Shown: piece by piece, positions 15,868-23,096 of the stretch
Layout of the letters: the number at the start of each line of letters is the position of its first letter
Position numbering within the stretch: the stretch's first letter is position 1
DNA from: Serratia inhibens
GTDB lineage: Bacteria; Pseudomonadota; Gammaproteobacteria; Enterobacterales; Enterobacteriaceae
Reading direction: 5' to 3'
Assembly (NCBI RefSeq): GCF_003591175.1
Contig: NZ_QYYG01000010.1
Span: 1 to 64,000, forward strand
DNA length: 64,000 bases
The notes under the pieces: generated by a model
Database searches by the model: none
What the model was told of the DNA's origin: nothing
The model's input: the letters and a program-made list of their open reading frames with translations, nothing else
Translations under genes and position numbers: made by a program

Positions 15868-16788
15868 TTAGGCGTGTTTCTTGGCCGCTTGCAGATACAG
15901 CATTTCCAGACCCAGCGTCGCCGCGGCCAGCGCGGTGATTTCGGATTGGTCATAGGCTGGCGCCACTTCCACCACGTCCATGCCGACGATGTTCAGCGAC
16001 TGCATGCCGCGTACCAGTTTCAGCGCGCGATCGGAGGTCAGGCCGCCGATCACCGGGGTGCCGGTGCCCGGTGCGAACGCCGGATCCAGGCAGTCGATGT
16101 CGAAGGTCAGGTAAACCGGCATATCGCCGACGATCTGTTTGATCTGCGTCAGCAGGTCGTCCACGCTGCGATCGTTAACCTGTGCGGCATCCAATACGGT
16201 AAAGCCGTTGTCATGATCGAACTCGGTACGAATGCCGATCTGCACCGAGTGGTTCGGATCGATCAGGCCTTCGTTCGGCGCATGGAAGAACATGGTGCCG
16301 TGGTCGTATTTGCTGCCGTTGGCGTAGGTGTCGGTGTGGGCGTCAAAATGCACCAGCGCCAGTTTGCCGAAATGCTTGGCGTGAGCGCGCAGCAGCGGCA
16401 GCGTGACGAAGTGGTCACCGCCGAATGAGAGCATGCGTTTGCCGGCCTTCAGCAATTTCTCCGCGTGCGCCTGCAGCTTGTCGCTCATGTCTTGAGCGTC
16501 GCCGAAGTTGAACACGATATCGCCGCAGTCGATCACGTTCAGGCGATCGCGCAGATCAAAGCTCCACGGCCAGCGGTTGCCTTCCCACGCCAGATTGGTG
16601 GAAACCTGACGGATCGCCGCAGGGCCATGACGGCCACCGGCGCGGCCGGAGGTTGCCATATCGAATGGAATGCCGGTGATGACCCACTCTGCATCGCTGT
16701 CATAAGGCATGAAATTCAGCGGAAAGCGCAGGAAACCAAAGGCGTTGGACACTAAGGAATTATCGGACTGATGGCCTAACGTGCTCAT
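15868..16788 (-). CDS. speB: Agmatinase
   Basis: A 306-residue ureohydrolase that hydrolyses agmatine to putrescine and urea. The Mn2+-binding motifs of the arginase/agmatinase family are complete: [16 protein letters not shown] and [14 protein letters not shown]. Length matches E. coli SpeB (306). Together with SpeA it forms the arginine-decarboxylase route to putrescine in the cytosol. In E. coli speA and speB are neighbours in the same orientation; here a plus-strand cassette separates them (17281-17849). A terminator-like hairpin at 16844-16888 lies in the region between that cassette and the speB start. Confidence 0.96.
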   Translation of the reverse strand: MSTLGHQSDNSLVSNAFGFLRFPLNFMPYDSDAEWVITGIPFDMATSGRAGGRHGPAAIRQVSTNLAWEGNRWPWSFDLRDRLNVIDCGDIVFNFGDAQDMSDKLQAHAEKLLKAGKRMLSFGGDHFVTLPLLRAHAKHFGKLALVHFDAHTDTYANGSKYDHGTMFFHAPNEGLIDPNHSVQIGIRTEFDHDNGFTVLDAAQVNDRSVDDLLTQIKQIVGDMPVYLTFDIDCLDPAFAPGTGTPVIGGLTSDRALKLVRGMQSLNIVGMDVVEVAPAYDQSEITALAAATLGLEMLYLQAAKKHA

Positions 16789-16843
16789 TGTAAACCCTCA
16801 TATTTCAACGTTTCGCCTGCGGTAAAATCACACAGGCGTTGGC

Positions 16844-16888
16844 AAAAAAAAATCCCTCCCGCGTCGTTAGCCCGACGAGAAAGGGATT
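16844..16888 (-). terminator. Terminator-like hairpin with nine-U tract upstream of speB
   Basis: On the minus strand, AATCCCT/AGGGATT arms (16851-16857, 16882-16888) enclose an inner CGTCG/CGACG stem, and the structure is followed directly by nine T residues (16844-16852). It is thus a strong intrinsic terminator for transcripts coming towards speB. It ends about 55 bases before the speB ATG, so either a promoter lies downstream, or it attenuates speB, or it ends a small RNA encoded upstream (within 16889-17060). I see no ORF in 16889-17158. Confidence 0.6.
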
Positions 16889-17158
16889 GATACGATGTCT
16901 GTTTCGATACTGCTGATGCGGCAGATTATCGCCGTATTTGGTTCGCGCTTCAAGCCCGCGCATCGTCTTCCTGGTTGCTCGTCGTTAGCAAGTATAGACC
17001 CTGCATCCTGCAGCTATGTGATCGTTACCGCCTTCACGAACCTGGAGGCTGACATCCATTAAGCTCCCGATGATTATTTTTGTGATTTCGATCCCTTTAT
17101 CTGAAGGTGGGAATATATAAATTAACTCCGGCAATACTATTAATAATTCACGACATTA

Positions 17159-17178
17159 GTGGTTATTATATTAACCAC
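17159..17178. promoter_or_regulatory. Palindrome upstream of the microcin-like cassette
   Basis: A perfect 7-bp inverted repeat (GTGGTTA / TAACCAC) around a 6-base AT spacer sits in very AT-rich DNA about 100 bp before the putative immunity gene. It could be an operator. A TTGAAA-like -35 follows at 17194, but no -10 is convincing. Confidence 0.4.
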
Positions 17179-17280
17179 AAGAAGAAACTCACTTTGAAAA
17201 AAATTTAAATCAGACAAGTTAATAGTACGCGTAATAATTAGAACTTACATACAAAGATAAAAGAGAGATAAATAAACCCG

Positions 17281-17499
17281 ATGTTTAACATCATGCCGAC
17301 ACGTCGCAAGTGGATAATTAAAAACAAAAAACTTTATGTAACACTAGAAGTTATTACTTTTCTATTAAGTATTCCGCTGGGCTATCTTTGTTCCCAAATT
17401 GATTCATTGAATGATATTACCTTAGAAATCATTCTCATCTATGTCCCTGTATCTATGATCACAGTGGATTATCTTTATCAACGTCTTGAAAGGAAATAA
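17281..17499 (+). CDS. Putative bacteriocin immunity protein, two membrane segments
   Basis: A 72-residue hydrophobic protein. It has a positively charged N-terminus (TRRKWIIKNKK), TM1 at about 18-40, a short acidic loop (DSLND) and TM2 at about 46-66, ending in a charged tail QRLERK. I do not recognise a named family. Size, two-TM topology and position five bases upstream of a double-glycine-leader peptide gene match the cvi-cvaC arrangement of colicin V (microcin V), where the immunity gene precedes the toxin gene. A GAGAGA element 13 bases upstream is a weak RBS; Met5 is an alternative start. The DNA is far more AT-rich than the flanking speB and speA genes, suggesting horizontal acquisition. 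Immunity function is inference. Confidence 0.6.
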   Translation: MFNIMPTRRKWIIKNKKLYVTLEVITFLLSIPLGYLCSQIDSLNDITLEIILIYVPVSMITVDYLYQRLERK

Positions 17500-17504
17500 G
17501 CGTT

Positions 17505-17849
17505 ATGAGAGAGCTAACAACAAAGGAAATACCCACCATTTCTGGTGGAAATGCAGATTCTGGCTATGAAGGCCGAGGATGTGCCTCGCAGGTTACCAGC
17601 GATGCCAGCAGAGGAGCCTTGGCAGGGGGATATGCTGGTGCAATAGTAGGTGGACTAAAAGGATTGCCTGGCGGACCAACAGGGATTGCAGCGGGTGCTA
17701 TTTCAGGTTTCGCCTATGGTTCTATTCGTGGTGCGGCTATCGAAGGTATTCGTTCACACTCTCGTAACTGTGGAGATAATAACAATAGAAATGACCCATT
17801 AGGTGGAAATTCTAGTCGCAATAGTGTTAATGGCCAGTGTCGATGGTAA
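17505..17849 (+). CDS. Putative class II microcin precursor with double-glycine leader
   Basis: A 114-residue precursor. The leader MRELTTKEIPTISGG (1-15) has the exact layout of GG leaders cut by peptidase-containing ABC exporters and closely resembles that of microcin V (MRxLTxxEI/LxxxSGG). The 99-residue mature part has a Gly/Ala-rich hydrophobic centre (about 36-80, several GxxxG-like repeats) and an Asn/Ser/Arg-rich C-terminal segment with Cys89 and Cys112 able to form a terminal loop like that of microcin V. Cys26 is also present. There is no Ser-rich siderophore-attachment tail, so class IIa is the better fit. No CvaAB-like exporter is in the window. ATG has AGGA 10 bases upstream. Antibacterial action on relatives is inference. 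Confidence 0.7.
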   Translation: MRELTTKEIPTISGGNADSGYEGRGCASQVTSDASRGALAGGYAGAIVGGLKGLPGGPTGIAAGAISGFAYGSIRGAAIEGIRSHSRNCGDNNNRNDPLGGNSSRNSVNGQCRW

Positions 17850-17857
17850 ATAAAAGC

Positions 17858-17872
17858 GGGCGCAAAGCGCCC
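17858..17872 (+). terminator. Short hairpin after the microcin-like gene
   Basis: GGGCGC-AAA-GCGCCC stem-loop ten bases after the stop of the microcin-like gene. The following sequence (ACTATATA) has no real T-tract, so termination is likely but weak. Confidence 0.45.
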
Positions 17873-17898
17873 ACTATATAACCCAAGCATCACAGTAA

Positions 17899-17931
17899 CC
17901 TCAGGCTGCCGCAACAAACCGCAACCTGAGG
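17899..17931 (-). terminator. Candidate terminator hairpin after speA
   Basis: CCTCAGG and CCTGAGG arms with additional CCGC/GCGG pairing inside form a stem-loop about 20 bases after the speA stop on the minus strand. The T-tract is poor, so it may be a processing or partial termination site. Confidence 0.45.
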
Positions 17932-17948
17932 ACCTATGAGCCTATGAC

Positions 17949-19925
17949 TTACTCGTCTTCCAGATAAGTATAACCATACAAACCGGCTTCGAACTCTTCT
18001 ACGAACTGCGCCTGCAGTTCATCGTCCAGATCGGTTTCTTTCACCTGATCGCGGAATTTGGCCAGCAGTGCGATCGGATCGAGCTGCACATATTCCAGCA
18101 TGTCGGCAACGGTGTCGCCTTCGTCGGACAACTCGGTTTCTACCGTACCGTCCGGGAAGACGAACACGTCGACCGAAGCGGTATCACCGAACAGGTTGTG
18201 CATGTTGCCGAGGATTTCCTGGTAGGCGCCCACCATAAAGAAGCCCAGCGCCGGCGGGTTTTCCGGATCGTACGGCGGCATTGGCATGGTGGTCGCCACG
18301 CCGTCACCGTCGATGTAGTGATCGATCGTACCGTCGGAATCACAGGTGATGTCCAGCAGCACCGCGCGGCCTTCCGGCGGCTTATCCAACCCTTCCAGCG
18401 GCAGCACCGGGAACAGTTGATCGATACCCCAGGCGTCCGGCATGGACTGGAACAGCGAGAAGTTGACGTAGAACTTGTCCGCCATACGCTCTTGCAGTTC
18501 GTCGATGATCGGACGGTGCGCACGGTTACTTGGATCAAGCTGCTGCTGGATCTTGTTGCAGATGTTCAGATACAGCTGCTCGGCCCAGGCGCGCTTGGTC
18601 AGATCCAGCATACCGTGGGCGTACTGGGTGTGAACGTCGTGCAGGTCCATTTGGCTGTCGTGCAGCCATTCGCGCAACGAGCGGCGGTTCTCCGGCTCGT
18701 TCATTTCCTGCCAGGTTTCCCACATGCTTTCCAGCGCACGCGGCGCATCTTCCGCCGGCGGCAAAGGATCGCTGAATTCGTTGCGTTCAACGCCGATCAC
18801 GTTGGACACCAGCACCGTATGGTGCGCAGTAACCGCACGGCCGGATTCGGTAATCACCGTCGGATGAGGCAGGCCGTGCTCGTTACAGGCGTCGCCGATG
18901 CCCCAAATCACGTTGTTGGCATATTCGTTCAGGCCGTAATTCACCGAACAGTCGGATTGCGAACGGGTGCCTTCATAATCCACGCCCAAACCGCCGCCCA
19001 CGTCGAAGCACTGGATGTTAACGCCCAGCTTGTGCAATTCAACGTAGAAACGCGCCGATTCACGCACGCCGGTGGCGATGTCGCGAATATTGGCCAGTTG
19101 CGAGCCCAGATGGAAATGCAGCAGTTGCAGGCTGTCGAGGCGGCCCGCTTCACGCAGGGTTTCCACCAACTTCAGGACCTGAATGGCCGCCAGACCGAAC
19201 TTGGACTTCTCGCCGCCGCTCGACTGCCATTTGCCGGAGCCCTGAGACGCCAGACGCGCACGCACGCCCAGACGCGGCACCACGTTCAGGCGCTCGGCTT
19301 CTTCCAGCACCATGTTGATCTCGGACATCTTCTCGATCACCAGGTACACCTTGTGCCCCAGTTTTTCGCCGATCAGCGCCAGACGAATATATTCGCGGTC
19401 TTTATAGCCGTTACAAACGATGACCGAACGGGTCATGCCGGCATGTGCCAGCACCGCCATCAGTTCGGCTTTGGAGCCGGCTTCCAGCCCCAGCGGTTCG
19501 CCTGAGTTGACCAGGGATTCGATCACGCGACGATGCTGGTTTACCTTGATCGGGTAAACCAGGAAATAGCCGCCTTCATAGCCGAATGACTCGCGCGCGC
19601 GTTTGAATGCCGCGTTAATCGAACGCAGGCGATGCTGAAGGATCTGCGGGAAGCAGAACAGCGCCGGCAGACGCTGGCCGTCTTTGCGACGTTCTTTCAC
19701 CAGTTCAGCCAGATCGACACGCGCCTGCGGGACGTCCGGATCCGGGCACACGCTGATGTGGCCCAGTTCATTGACGTCATAATAATTGTTGCCCCAGTAG
19801 GCGACGTTATAAGTGCGCAGCATCTTGCTGGCATCACGGTCATTCATGGCAACCTCCTGCATGGAGCGTAAAGATATAGGTTCGCCCGCGGCTGGCGGAC
19901 GGTGAATCAACAGATCATCAGACAT
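17949..19925 (-). CDS. speA: Biosynthetic arginine decarboxylase
   Basis: A 658-residue PLP-dependent enzyme (fold III, alanine-racemase-like), same length as E. coli SpeA and collinear with it. The PLP lysine lies in [11 protein letters not shown], the phosphate-binding glycine loop in [13 protein letters not shown], and the catalytic Cys in [10 protein letters not shown] near the C-terminus. It decarboxylates arginine to agmatine, which SpeB converts to putrescine. The ATG at 19925 is chosen because it gives the family N-terminus (MSDD...); a longer frame to 19937 is less likely. The small yqgB gene overlaps the first codons, suggesting translational coupling. Confidence 0.96.
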   Translation of the reverse strand: MSDDLLIHRPPAAGEPISLRSMQEVAMNDRDASKMLRTYNVAYWGNNYYDVNELGHISVCPDPDVPQARVDLAELVKERRKDGQRLPALFCFPQILQHRLRSINAAFKRARESFGYEGGYFLVYPIKVNQHRRVIESLVNSGEPLGLEAGSKAELMAVLAHAGMTRSVIVCNGYKDREYIRLALIGEKLGHKVYLVIEKMSEINMVLEEAERLNVVPRLGVRARLASQGSGKWQSSGGEKSKFGLAAIQVLKLVETLREAGRLDSLQLLHFHLGSQLANIRDIATGVRESARFYVELHKLGVNIQCFDVGGGLGVDYEGTRSQSDCSVNYGLNEYANNVIWGIGDACNEHGLPHPTVITESGRAVTAHHTVLVSNVIGVERNEFSDPLPPAEDAPRALESMWETWQEMNEPENRRSLREWLHDSQMDLHDVHTQYAHGMLDLTKRAWAEQLYLNICNKIQQQLDPSNRAHRPIIDELQERMADKFYVNFSLFQSMPDAWGIDQLFPVLPLEGLDKPPEGRAVLLDITCDSDGTIDHYIDGDGVATTMPMPPYDPENPPALGFFMVGAYQEILGNMHNLFGDTASVDVFVFPDGTVETELSDEGDTVADMLEYVQLDPIALLAKFRDQVKETDLDDELQAQFVEEFEAGLYGYTYLEDE

Positions 19926-20061
19926 TACTCGCCTCACATCCCGTACTGACGATACAGTCAGCCACTATCGCAGCTACAACCCGCGAGAACAACCCAACAA
20001 ACCGCCCTTGCGGCAGCGAATAAAACTGCCGTTCGCGGTCAGCGATCGGTTTATCACTCAT
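19918..20061 (-). CDS. yqgB: YqgB-like 47-residue protein overlapping the speA start
   Basis: An ATG at 20061 opens a 47-codon frame that ends inside the first codons of speA (overlap of eight bases). The peptide begins [20 protein letters not shown], then has a hydrophobic segment [19 protein letters not shown]. coli has yqgB at the same place upstream of and overlapping speA; from memory its product also starts M-x2-KP(V)A-x2-ERQ and contains an AIV-x2-C segment, so the match is good in position and pattern. The role is not established; it may be a small membrane-active or leader-type protein coupling translation to speA. The gene is short but its conservation of position is persuasive. Confidence 0.75.
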   Translation of the reverse strand: MSDKPIADRERQFYSLPQGRFVGLFSRVVAAIVADCIVSTGCEASNV

Positions 20062-20631
20062 ATAATTGTAAGACACCCTGTTCAAACCTCGTGAATCGGG
20101 TCAAGAAACATCCCACAGGAAGGCTGCAGGCTACCCTTGTTCAGTTCTTCAGACGACCGTTAACCGGCCCGAGAATCCTGAGTAGCGCCCAAGTGTTTAT
20201 CACACCTGGAAGGTGGAGTAGAGACAAGACGGGAAATAGCAGAAGAATGTGCGCCAGAACGGCACTGCTGTTGAGAACCAACAACCGGTAGACAACGGAT
20301 CATTAATCCAACCACCTCCACGCACGCCGCCCGGAATGAACGACTGAGCCTCTATTAATAGTGTAAGAACGTGACCGTTCTATGAAGCGGCGACGCCAAG
20401 CGTCGGCGTCTGCGGCTGACCATGAAAGCCATGAGCGGGAGCTTGCCACTTTTGCTCCACGCTGTGCACCAAATGAGCCGCGCGCGCAGTTTATACCGAT
20501 AACCTGGGGAAAATGCAAAATGAAAATTCGCCGGAAACTGTTTCAAGCGATGAAAATGGCGCCGGTGGCTTTGCGCAAAAGAGCGAAACGACAAAAAAAT
20601 ACTGGCAATCCGGCTAAAGCCTGACCTAAAA
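20062..20631. other. Non-coding stretch between yqgB/speA and the metK promoter
   Basis: About 570 bases with only short spurious frames on both strands. It should contain the speA/yqgB promoter on the minus strand. A short GC-rich hairpin (CGACGCCAAGCGTCGGCG, around 20390-20407) is visible. I found no convincing RNA gene or ORF here. Confidence 0.5.
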
Positions 20632-20661
20632 TAGACGTCCAGATGTTAATCCATCTATACT
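20632..20661 (+). promoter_or_regulatory. metK promoter overlapped by MetJ boxes
   Basis: A -35-like TAGACG (20632-20637) and -10 TATACT (20656-20661) are 18 bp apart. Over them lie three tandem 8-mers resembling the met box AGACGTCT: AGACGTCC (20633-20640), AGATGTTA (20641-20648) and ATCCATCT (20649-20656). This is the arrangement for MetJ repression with S-adenosylmethionine, the product of MetK. Confidence 0.8.
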
Positions 20662-20668
20662 GATTATT

Positions 20669-20714
20669 ATGCCCTATGAATTTCAAGTCGCGGCTTGAAA
20701 GGCGGCGGGCATGA
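20669..20714. repeat. Mini-element made of ERIC-like termini in the metK leader
   Basis: A 46-bp inverted repeat (ATGCCC...TTTCAAG / CTTGAAA...GGGCAT) consists of the same end sequences as the ERIC-like elements elsewhere in the window but without their core. It lies in the transcribed leader of metK and would form a hairpin about 140 bases before the start codon. Confidence 0.6.
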
Positions 20715-20856
20715 CTGAGAAACTGCTTAACGGCTTTGCCTGAGGGGCGTTGCAGGATGCATCTCGCGCCATCAGCGGAAGACCCTTCGCTTTGATGCCG
20801 GATCTCCAGCGCTGTGCAGTAATTTCTAACCCGTCTTATGCAAGGTAAAGAATACA

Positions 20857-22011
20857 ATGGCTAAACACCTATTCACGTCAGAATCCGTCTCCGAAGGACA
20901 TCCCGATAAAATCGCCGACCAGATCTCCGATGCCGTCCTTGACGCCATCCTGGAACAGGATCCGAAAGCGCGCGTAGCCTGCGAAACCTACGTGAAAACC
21001 GGCATGGTGCTGGTCGGCGGTGAAATCACCACCAGCGCTTGGGTAGATATCGAAGAAATCACCCGTAAAACCGTGCGTGAAATCGGCTATGTTCATTCGG
21101 ATATGGGTTTTGACGCCAACTCTTGTGCCGTACTGAGCGCCATCGGCAAGCAATCCCCGGATATCAATCAGGGCGTTGACCGTACCGATCCGCTGGAACA
21201 GGGTGCCGGCGACCAGGGCCTGATGTTTGGCTATGCCACCAATGAAACCGAAGTATTGATGCCTGCACCGGTGACCTACGCACACCGTCTGGTGCAGCGC
21301 CAGGCCGAAGTACGTAAAAACGGCACGCTGCCGTGGCTGCGTCCGGATGCGAAAAGCCAGGTCACTTTCCAGTATGACGACGGCAAAATCGTCGGCATCG
21401 ACGCGGTAGTGTTGTCCACCCAGCATTCCGAAGATATCTCTCTGAAAGATCTGCAAGAAGCGGTGATGGAAGAGATCATCAAGCCGGTTCTGCCTACCGA
21501 ATGGCTGAGCGCCGGCACCAAATACCACATCAACCCGACCGGCCGTTTCGTTATCGGTGGCCCAATGGGCGACTGCGGCCTGACCGGGCGTAAAATCATC
21601 GTGGATACCTACGGCGGCATGGCCCGTCACGGCGGCGGTGCATTCTCCGGTAAGGACCCGTCCAAGGTTGACCGTTCAGCGGCGTACGCGGCGCGTTACG
21701 TGGCGAAAAACATCGTTGCTGCCGGCCTGGCCGACCGCTGCGAGATCCAGGTTTCCTACGCCATCGGCGTGGCAGAGCCAACCTCCATCATGGTGGAAAC
21801 CTTCGGTACCGAGAAAGTGCCTACCGAACAGTTGACCCTGCTGGTGCGCGAGTTCTTCGATCTGCGCCCATACGGCCTGATCCAGATGATGGACCTGCTG
21901 CAGCCGATCTACCGCGAAACCGCGGCCTACGGCCACTTCGGTCGTGAACACTTCCCTTGGGAAGCGACCGACAAAGCAGAATTGCTGCGCGATGCCGCCG
22001 GCCTGAAATAA
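20857..22011 (+). CDS. metK: S-adenosylmethionine synthase
   Basis: A 384-residue methionine adenosyltransferase, same length as E. coli MetK. Family signatures are present: [17 protein letters not shown] at the N-terminus, [12 protein letters not shown], and the glycine-rich P-loop-like [16 protein letters not shown]. It condenses methionine and ATP to S-adenosylmethionine in the cytosol, a tetramer in enterics. Product supply links it to speD in the same window. It stands alone with its own MetJ-box promoter and terminator. ATG at 20857 follows a TAAAG-type weak RBS. Confidence 0.98.
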   Translation: MAKHLFTSESVSEGHPDKIADQISDAVLDAILEQDPKARVACETYVKTGMVLVGGEITTSAWVDIEEITRKTVREIGYVHSDMGFDANSCAVLSAIGKQSPDINQGVDRTDPLEQGAGDQGLMFGYATNETEVLMPAPVTYAHRLVQRQAEVRKNGTLPWLRPDAKSQVTFQYDDGKIVGIDAVVLSTQHSEDISLKDLQEAVMEEIIKPVLPTEWLSAGTKYHINPTGRFVIGGPMGDCGLTGRKIIVDTYGGMARHGGGAFSGKDPSKVDRSAAYAARYVAKNIVAAGLADRCEIQVSYAIGVAEPTSIMVETFGTEKVPTEQLTLLVREFFDLRPYGLIQMMDLLQPIYRETAAYGHFGREHFPWEATDKAELLRDAAGLK

Positions 22012-22030
22012 GCCTGCGCATCAACATGAA

Positions 22031-22060
22031 AACGGCGAGCCAAGGCTCGCCGTTTTTGTT
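22031..22060 (+). terminator. metK terminator
   Basis: A perfect 11-bp GC-rich stem (22031-22041 with 22044-22054) is followed by TTTTTGTTTT, about 20 bases after the metK stop. Confidence 0.92.
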
Positions 22061-22218
22061 TTATCGGACGTTGTAAATCCTGTCAGGCACTTTCAGAACC
22101 CCCGGTTAGGGTATGCGGGAGCATTCGATTCATCTGTGTGACTCGTATTTACCCTAATGCTTTGTTGTTAACGCCGTCGGAAAGGCGCTGGGCCCAGCTC
22201 AGACAGCCGGTGAGTCAA

Positions 22219-22503
22219 CTAATGTGCAGCAAGTTCCCGGAAGAAAGCCGGGTTAGCCTGGATGGCCGCCAACACCTTTGCCGCCAGACCGGTTGGGTTA
22301 CGCCTTTTGGTTTCCCAGCTTTTGATGGTATCAACGCTGGTACCCAGTGCCTTGGCCATTTCACTCTGTGAAACGTTCAACTGCTCCCTGATCGCCCTCA
22401 CATCTGCGATATCATAACGAGTGACATTGGCAGGTGCAGTAACGCCATTTTTAATGTCGACAGCCTCTTCAAGAGACGTTTTCATATCGTCAAAAAAACT
22501 CAT
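22219..22503 (-). CDS. higA: XRE-family antitoxin of a HigBA/NadS-type toxin-antitoxin pair
   Basis: A 94-residue protein. The C-terminal XRE helix-turn-helix reads VRAIREQLNVSQSEMAKALGT then VDTIKSWETKRRNPTG (residues about 37-75). The short N-terminal part (MSFFDDMKTSLEEAVDIKNG) is typical of NadS/HigA-type antitoxins. It begins one base after the toxin stop and has a GAGGTG RBS, so the two are co-translated. It should neutralise the toxin and repress the promoter at 22856-22890. The toxin-first gene order is typical of higBA. The symbol is by resemblance of family and order, not by proven function. Confidence 0.83.
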   Translation of the reverse strand: MSFFDDMKTSLEEAVDIKNGVTAPANVTRYDIADVRAIREQLNVSQSEMAKALGTSVDTIKSWETKRRNPTGLAAKVLAAIQANPAFFRELAAH

Positions 22504-22504
22504 G

Positions 22505-22837
22505 TCACACCTCATTTTTCAGTAATCTCGTTAATCTCTTCAGCTGTGATTTCTCTGCATCGGTCAAACTGTCTTTAATACTTTTCGGGTAGGCCATCAC
22601 CAGATAGATAACCTCCTCGGTCGCCAGAAAGTAAATCACTCTGGCGCTCCCGCTTTTCCCCTGCGAACCTGTTGCCATCCTGATTTTTCGCAGACCACCA
22701 GTTTTCTGAATCAGATCACCTTTGTCTGGCGATTCAATGAGTTCTTTCTGAAGTTCTTTTAGCTCGTCGTCCGTGGCTAGTTGCTTTACCTGCCGCGTGA
22801 ACATCGGGGTCTCAATAAATACTAGTGCATGACTCAC
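22505..22837 (-). CDS. higB: RelE/HigB-type toxin
   Basis: A 110-residue toxin of the RelE/ParE superfamily. It has the conserved pattern FIETPMFTRQVKQLATDDEL, a basic-glycine stretch GGLRKIRMATGSQGKSGSARVIYF, and LVMAYPKSIKDSLT near the C-terminus. RelE/HigB toxins cleave mRNA on the ribosome. The open frame extends to 23044, but the GTG at 22837 is the likely start. A GGAGAGG RBS lies six bases upstream, and a promoter with a near-palindromic site lies just before it, inside the longer frame. Whether it acts as an RNase or otherwise is inferred from family. Confidence 0.83.
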   Translation of the reverse strand: MSHALVFIETPMFTRQVKQLATDDELKELQKELIESPDKGDLIQKTGGLRKIRMATGSQGKSGSARVIYFLATEEVIYLVMAYPKSIKDSLTDAEKSQLKRLTRLLKNEV

Positions 22838-22849
22838 CGGCACCCTCTC

Positions 22850-22890
22850 CATGTTGAGGTACATAGTACACCAATGTAACTTGAGTGTAA
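22850..22890 (-). promoter_or_regulatory. Promoter/operator of the toxin-antitoxin pair
   Basis: On the minus strand, TTACAC (22885-22890) and TACTAT (22863-22868) are spaced 16 bp. The -10 lies in an imperfect palindrome GGTGTACTATGTACC, a likely autoregulatory operator for the XRE antitoxin. Confidence 0.6.
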
Positions 22891-23042
22891 TGGGCTCCGT
22901 TCCTTGGATCTCGGCAGAAAGCCAGAGCACCGGCGCGCAGTATATGCATCTCTCCCCAGGTCTTGGCAGCCCTTTCTGCGCTAAATTTCGTTTCTGCGCA
23001 ACCTTGCGCAAAACGTTACAACCCACTGAAAACAGAAAAGAC

Positions 23043-23067
23043 AAAGGCTCAGCAATGCTGAGCCTTT
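23043..23067 (-). terminator. fhuB terminator
   Basis: An 11-bp perfect stem AAAGGCTCAGC/GCTGAGCCTTT is followed on the minus strand by TTTGTCTTTTC. It lies 30 bases after the fhuB stop. Confidence 0.85.
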
Positions 23068-23096
23068 GATGGCGGAAACGGGTGTTGCGATGACGG

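Noticed and set aside
20382-20624. Plus-strand 80-codon frame rich in Arg/Lys before metK
   Set aside because: It covers the metK upstream region, has no RBS, and its composition reflects a GC-rich hairpin; no similarity that I recognise.
20543-20857. Minus-strand 104-codon frame across the metK promoter
   Set aside because: It would run over the MetJ boxes, -10/-35 and repeat element of metK and has no RBS.
22838-23044. N-terminal extension of the HigB-like toxin
   Set aside because: The extension contains the promoter and operator-like palindrome; the GTG at 22837 has a well-placed RBS and gives the normal family length.
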